Below are positions 60,054-64,000 of a stretch of 64,000 bases of DNA, piece after piece; position 1 is the first letter of the stretch, and each line of letters begins with the position of its first letter. The notes beneath the pieces are model-generated. The model made no database searches and had not been told where the DNA came from. It was given only the letters and a program-made list of their open reading frames with translations. The translations under genes were made by a program, and so were the position numbers. Source of the stretch: Lolliginicoccus suaedae (GTDB taxonomy: Bacteria > Actinomycetota > Actinomycetes > Mycobacteriales > Mycobacteriaceae); NCBI RefSeq assembly GCF_008312885.1, contig NZ_VSSO01000006.1, forward strand, positions 1 through 64,000, written 5' to 3'.

Positions 60054-61646
60054 ATGACATCGAAGCCCCGCCCCGCCTCAACCGCCACGCAGCGCGCCCG
60101 CCACGTGGACGTCGCCATCATCGGCAGCGGATTCTCCGGTCTCGGCGCAGCCATCAAGCTGAAGAAGCTCGGGACCCACTCGTTCATCGTCCTCGAGCGC
60201 GGCGCCGATGTCGGCGGCACCTGGCGCGACAACACCTACCCCGGCGCGGCCTGCGACGTGCCCTCGCAGCTGTACTCGTTCTCCTTCGCCCGCAACCCGG
60301 AATGGTCGCGGTCATTCTCGGCGCAGCCCGAGATCTACCAGTACCTGCGCACCGTCGCCCAGGACGCCGACGTGCTCGACCACCACCAGTTCGGCTGCGA
60401 CGTGCGCGAGGCCCGCTGGGACAACGCTGCCCAGCAGTGGCACCTCGACACCAGCCAGGGCCATGTCACCGCCCGGTTCCTCGTCTCCGGCGTCGGCGCC
60501 CTCTGCGAGCCCTCCCTCCCCTCGATCCCCGGCATCGAGGACTTCGAGGGCCAGCTCTTCCACTCCGCTCGCTGGGACCACTCCGCCGATCTCGCCGGCA
60601 AGCGCGTCGCCATCATCGGCACCGGCGCCTCCGCCATCCAGATCGTGCCCGCGATCGCCGAGAAGGTAGCCACCCTCGACGTCTTCCAGCGCACCGCCCC
60701 CTGGCTCCTCCCCCGCCTCGACCGGCCCTACACCGGCATCGAGAAGCTCGCGTTCAAGAAGGTCCCCGGCTTCCAGAAGGCCGTCCGCGCAGCGATCTAC
60801 GCCGCCCGCGAGACGCAGGTCGTCGGCCTCGCCAAGGCGCCCAAGCTGATGCTCGGCCTGCAGGTGCTCGCCCAGGGCATGATCCGCGCCCAGATCCGCG
60901 ACCCCGAGCTGCGCCGCAAGGTCACCCCGGACTTCCGCATCGGCTGCAAGCGCATGCTCATCTCCAACGCCTACTACCCGGCCCTCGATCGCGACAATGT
61001 TGATCTCATCACCGACGGCATCCGCGAGGTCCGGCCCGGCTCGATCGTCACCGCCGATGGCACCGAGCGGGAGATCGACGCGCTCATCGTCGCCACCGGC
61101 TTCCACGTCACCGACTCCCCCATGTTCGCCGGCATCTTCGGCAAGGACGGGCGCTCCCTCGCCGAGGTGTTCGAGGAGGGCGGCATGAAGGGCTACAAGG
61201 GCACCACCGTCGCGGGCTTCCCCAACCTCTTCTTCCTCGTCGGGCCCAACACCGGTCTCGGCCACACCTCGATGGTCTACATGATCGAGTCGCAGCTCAA
61301 CTACCTCGTCGACGCGCTGAAGAAGATCCAGAAGAACAACATCGCCACCTTCGACGTGCTGCCCGAGGCCCAGGACGAGTTCAACGCCGGGCTGCAGAAG
61401 GACCTGCGCGGCACCGTCTGGATGACCGGCGGCTGCGGCTCCTGGTACCTCGACAAGCACGGCAACAACACCACCCTGTGGCCCGGGTTCACCTTCTCGT
61501 TCCGCAACATGCTGAAGCGGTTCGATCAGCAGGCCTACGCGATTACCGTGATGGATGACCAGGGCTTGCCCACCACCCACCAGACCACCACCAGCTCAGC
61601 CACGACCGGCGCGCTGGCCGACAACTCCAAGGGGACCCACGCATGA
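60054..61646 (+). CDS. Baeyer-Villiger-type flavin monooxygenase
   Basis: FAD/NADPH monooxygenase (530 aa). The FAD loop is GSGFSGLG (24-31), the BVMO fingerprint FxGxxxHxxxW(D) is FEGQLFHSARWD (164-175), and the NADPH loop is GTGASA (189-194). GTWRDNTYPGAACDVPSQLY is typical of the group. It resembles MymA (Rv3083) of M. tuberculosis, and its partner SDR gene matches the mymA-sadH pair, which is linked to envelope lipid modification and acid tolerance. The substrate here is unknown. Confidence 0.93.
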   Translation: MTSKPRPASTATQRARHVDVAIIGSGFSGLGAAIKLKKLGTHSFIVLERGADVGGTWRDNTYPGAACDVPSQLYSFSFARNPEWSRSFSAQPEIYQYLRTVAQDADVLDHHQFGCDVREARWDNAAQQWHLDTSQGHVTARFLVSGVGALCEPSLPSIPGIEDFEGQLFHSARWDHSADLAGKRVAIIGTGASAIQIVPAIAEKVATLDVFQRTAPWLLPRLDRPYTGIEKLAFKKVPGFQKAVRAAIYAARETQVVGLAKAPKLMLGLQVLAQGMIRAQIRDPELRRKVTPDFRIGCKRMLISNAYYPALDRDNVDLITDGIREVRPGSIVTADGTEREIDALIVATGFHVTDSPMFAGIFGKDGRSLAEVFEEGGMKGYKGTTVAGFPNLFFLVGPNTGLGHTSMVYMIESQLNYLVDALKKIQKNNIATFDVLPEAQDEFNAGLQKDLRGTVWMTGGCGSWYLDKHGNNTTLWPGFTFSFRNMLKRFDQQAYAITVMDDQGLPTTHQTTTSSATTGALADNSKGTHA

Positions 61647-62482
61647 GCACCTTCTCCGGCAAGACCGCAGTGATCACGGGCGCAGGCTCTGGCATCGGCC
61701 GGGCGCTCGCCCTCCAGCTCGCCGCTGACGGTGCCCGGCTCGCCCTCTCCGATGTCAACAGCGTCGGCCTCGAGGAGACCGCGGACCAGGTCCGCGCGCT
61801 CGGCGCCGAGGTCCACACCGCGCACCTCAACGTCGCGGAGCGCGAGGCCGTGCTCCACTACGCCGACGAGGTGGCCGCCCGCTTCGGCACCATCAACATG
61901 GTGTTCAACAACGCCGGGATCGCCTTCACCGGCGACGTCGAGGTCAGCGAGTTCAAGGACATCGAGCGCGTCATCGACGTCGACTTCTGGGGAGTCGTCA
62001 ACGGCACCAAGGCATTCCTGCCGCACCTCATCGCCTCCGGCGACGGCCACGTCGTCAACATCTCTAGCCTCTTCGGCCTCGTGGCCATCCCGTCGCAGTC
62101 CGCCTACAACGCCGCGAAGTTCGCGGTGCGCGGATTCACCGAGGCGCTGCGCATGGAGATGATCACCAACAAGCACCCCGTCGCCGTGACGTGCGTGCAC
62201 CCGGGCGGCATCAAGACCGCCATCGCCCGCACCGCCACCGCTGCCGAGGGAACCGACGCGGCCTCGCTCGGTGAGTTCTTCGACAAGCACCTCGCCCGCA
62301 CCAGCCCCGAGGCCGCTGCCAAGCGCATCCTCAAGGACGTGCGGCGCAAGCGGGCCCGCAGCCTCATCGGCCTCGATGCGCGCGCCCTCGATATCTTCCA
62401 GCGCACCACTGGCGCCGGGTACGAGCGCATCTTCGCGGTCGTGGCGGGCCGCGTGATGAAGAAGGCCGGCCAGGTCTCCTAG
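61643..62482 (+). CDS. short-chain dehydrogenase/reductase
   Basis: Classical SDR (279 aa). The cofactor loop is TGAGSGIG (12-19), NNAG is at 89-92, and the catalytic residues are Ser (141-142), Tyr155 and Lys159 (YNAAK). An Asp after beta-2 (LALSDVN) suggests NAD(H). It overlaps the monooxygenase stop by 4 nt (ATGA), so the two products are made together, probably oxidising an alcohol to the ketone or aldehyde used by the BVMO (or the reverse). Confidence 0.95.
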   Translation: MSTFSGKTAVITGAGSGIGRALALQLAADGARLALSDVNSVGLEETADQVRALGAEVHTAHLNVAEREAVLHYADEVAARFGTINMVFNNAGIAFTGDVEVSEFKDIERVIDVDFWGVVNGTKAFLPHLIASGDGHVVNISSLFGLVAIPSQSAYNAAKFAVRGFTEALRMEMITNKHPVAVTCVHPGGIKTAIARTATAAEGTDAASLGEFFDKHLARTSPEAAAKRILKDVRRKRARSLIGLDARALDIFQRTTGAGYERIFAVVAGRVMKKAGQVS

Positions 62483-62492
62483 CCGATCACGA

Positions 62493-62524
62493 CGATGGCC
62501 CCCGATCCGAGGATCGGGGGCCAT
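62493..62524. terminator. 15-bp bidirectional hairpin
   Basis: GATGGCCCCCGATCC (62493-62507) pairs perfectly with GGATCGGGGGCCATC (62510-62524). It lies 10 nt after the SDR stop and 25 nt before the convergent malic-enzyme stop at 62550. There is no T-tract, but the stem is very strong and it is well placed to serve both genes. Confidence 0.7.
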
Positions 62525-62549
62525 CGCGTTGCCACATGCGAGCGAGCAG

Positions 62550-63755
<1,206 letters not shown>

Positions 63756-64000
63756 GTTGAACACTCCTACACTGTCTCGGCCTGGCATTGCCCGGCCGGT
63801 AGCGTTGGCGAACCGCGGGCACGAAACATCGCGGAACGACACTTTGGTCTGTCAGACATTACCCGCACTGCTCGCGCGGAGTACGCGGTACCGCCTCATG
63901 CGGCGCAGGACTCGCGGCAGCGCTGGCCAGCAATTGGATGGTGAGCCTGGTTGCGCTTCACAGCCGGAGAACCTGATGAAGATCGCATCAGTCGGGCTCG
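63756..64000. other. upstream region of malic enzyme gene
   Basis: This 245-bp window edge holds the malic-enzyme promoter on the minus strand. A perfect inverted repeat GTCTG-T-CAGAC is at 63847-63857, about 92-102 nt before the start codon, and may be a regulator site. No gene is supported to the right edge. Confidence 0.4.

Overview
This is a 64 kb chromosomal segment of a high-GC actinobacterium, almost certainly of the mycolic-acid order Mycobacteriales (Corynebacteriales). Three points support this. The gene order argS-lysA-hom-thrC-thrB-rho-rpmE-prfA-prmC-sua5-(glyA)-wecA-atpI-atpBEFHAGDC-DUF2550, followed by an opposed pduO and then murA, matches the Mycobacterium tuberculosis Rv1292-Rv1315 block from memory. 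A fused 2-oxoglutarate dehydrogenase (Kgd/OdhA type) is present. A mycobacterial-type fused double ABC exporter (Rv0194-like) is present. The c subunit of ATP synthase reads more like Corynebacterium than Mycobacterium, and the delta subunit is not fused to a b subunit. I cannot name the genus.

Layout. 0.25-26 kb is the conserved housekeeping block, nearly all on the minus strand: cell wall (murA, wecA), the complete F1Fo ATP synthase operon, translation factors (prmC, prfA, rpmE, sua5, argS), transcription termination (rho) and the aspartate-family amino-acid genes, which form an overlapping argS-lysA-hom-thrC-thrB operon. A small secreted protein (14.9 kb, plus strand) sits inside this block. 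26-32 kb holds a DUF3105/DUF305 pair, tRNA-Arg(CCG), an MFS transporter and a three-gene proton-translocating transhydrogenase operon (pntAA-pntAB-pntB).

32-47.8 kb is the accessory part. It holds an orphan 111-aa gene behind a locally AT-rich leader with an operator-like array, a 501-aa orphan overlapping a COG0523 GTPase, three predicted lipoproteins, a peptidase E homologue, a GT4 glycosyltransferase, a DEAD-box helicase, two divergent paralogues of an uncharacterised actinobacterial family, a phosphoribosyltransferase, a patatin and an EcsC-like protein.

47.7-64 kb is mostly lipid, redox and central metabolism: an enoyl-CoA hydratase homologue, an acyl-CoA dehydrogenase, an acetyltransferase, a glutathionyl-hydroquinone-reductase-like protein, the fused ABC exporter, Kgd, a TetR regulator divergent from a Baeyer-Villiger monooxygenase/SDR operon, and malic enzyme.

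No CRISPR array, phage or insertion sequence was seen. The most unusual material is the 32.5-35.9 kb orphan region, the paralogue pair at 40.2 and 44.2 kb, the strong hairpin between atpB and atpE, and the very long disordered insert in Rho. Where the start codon differs from the longest frame, the reason is given in the entry.
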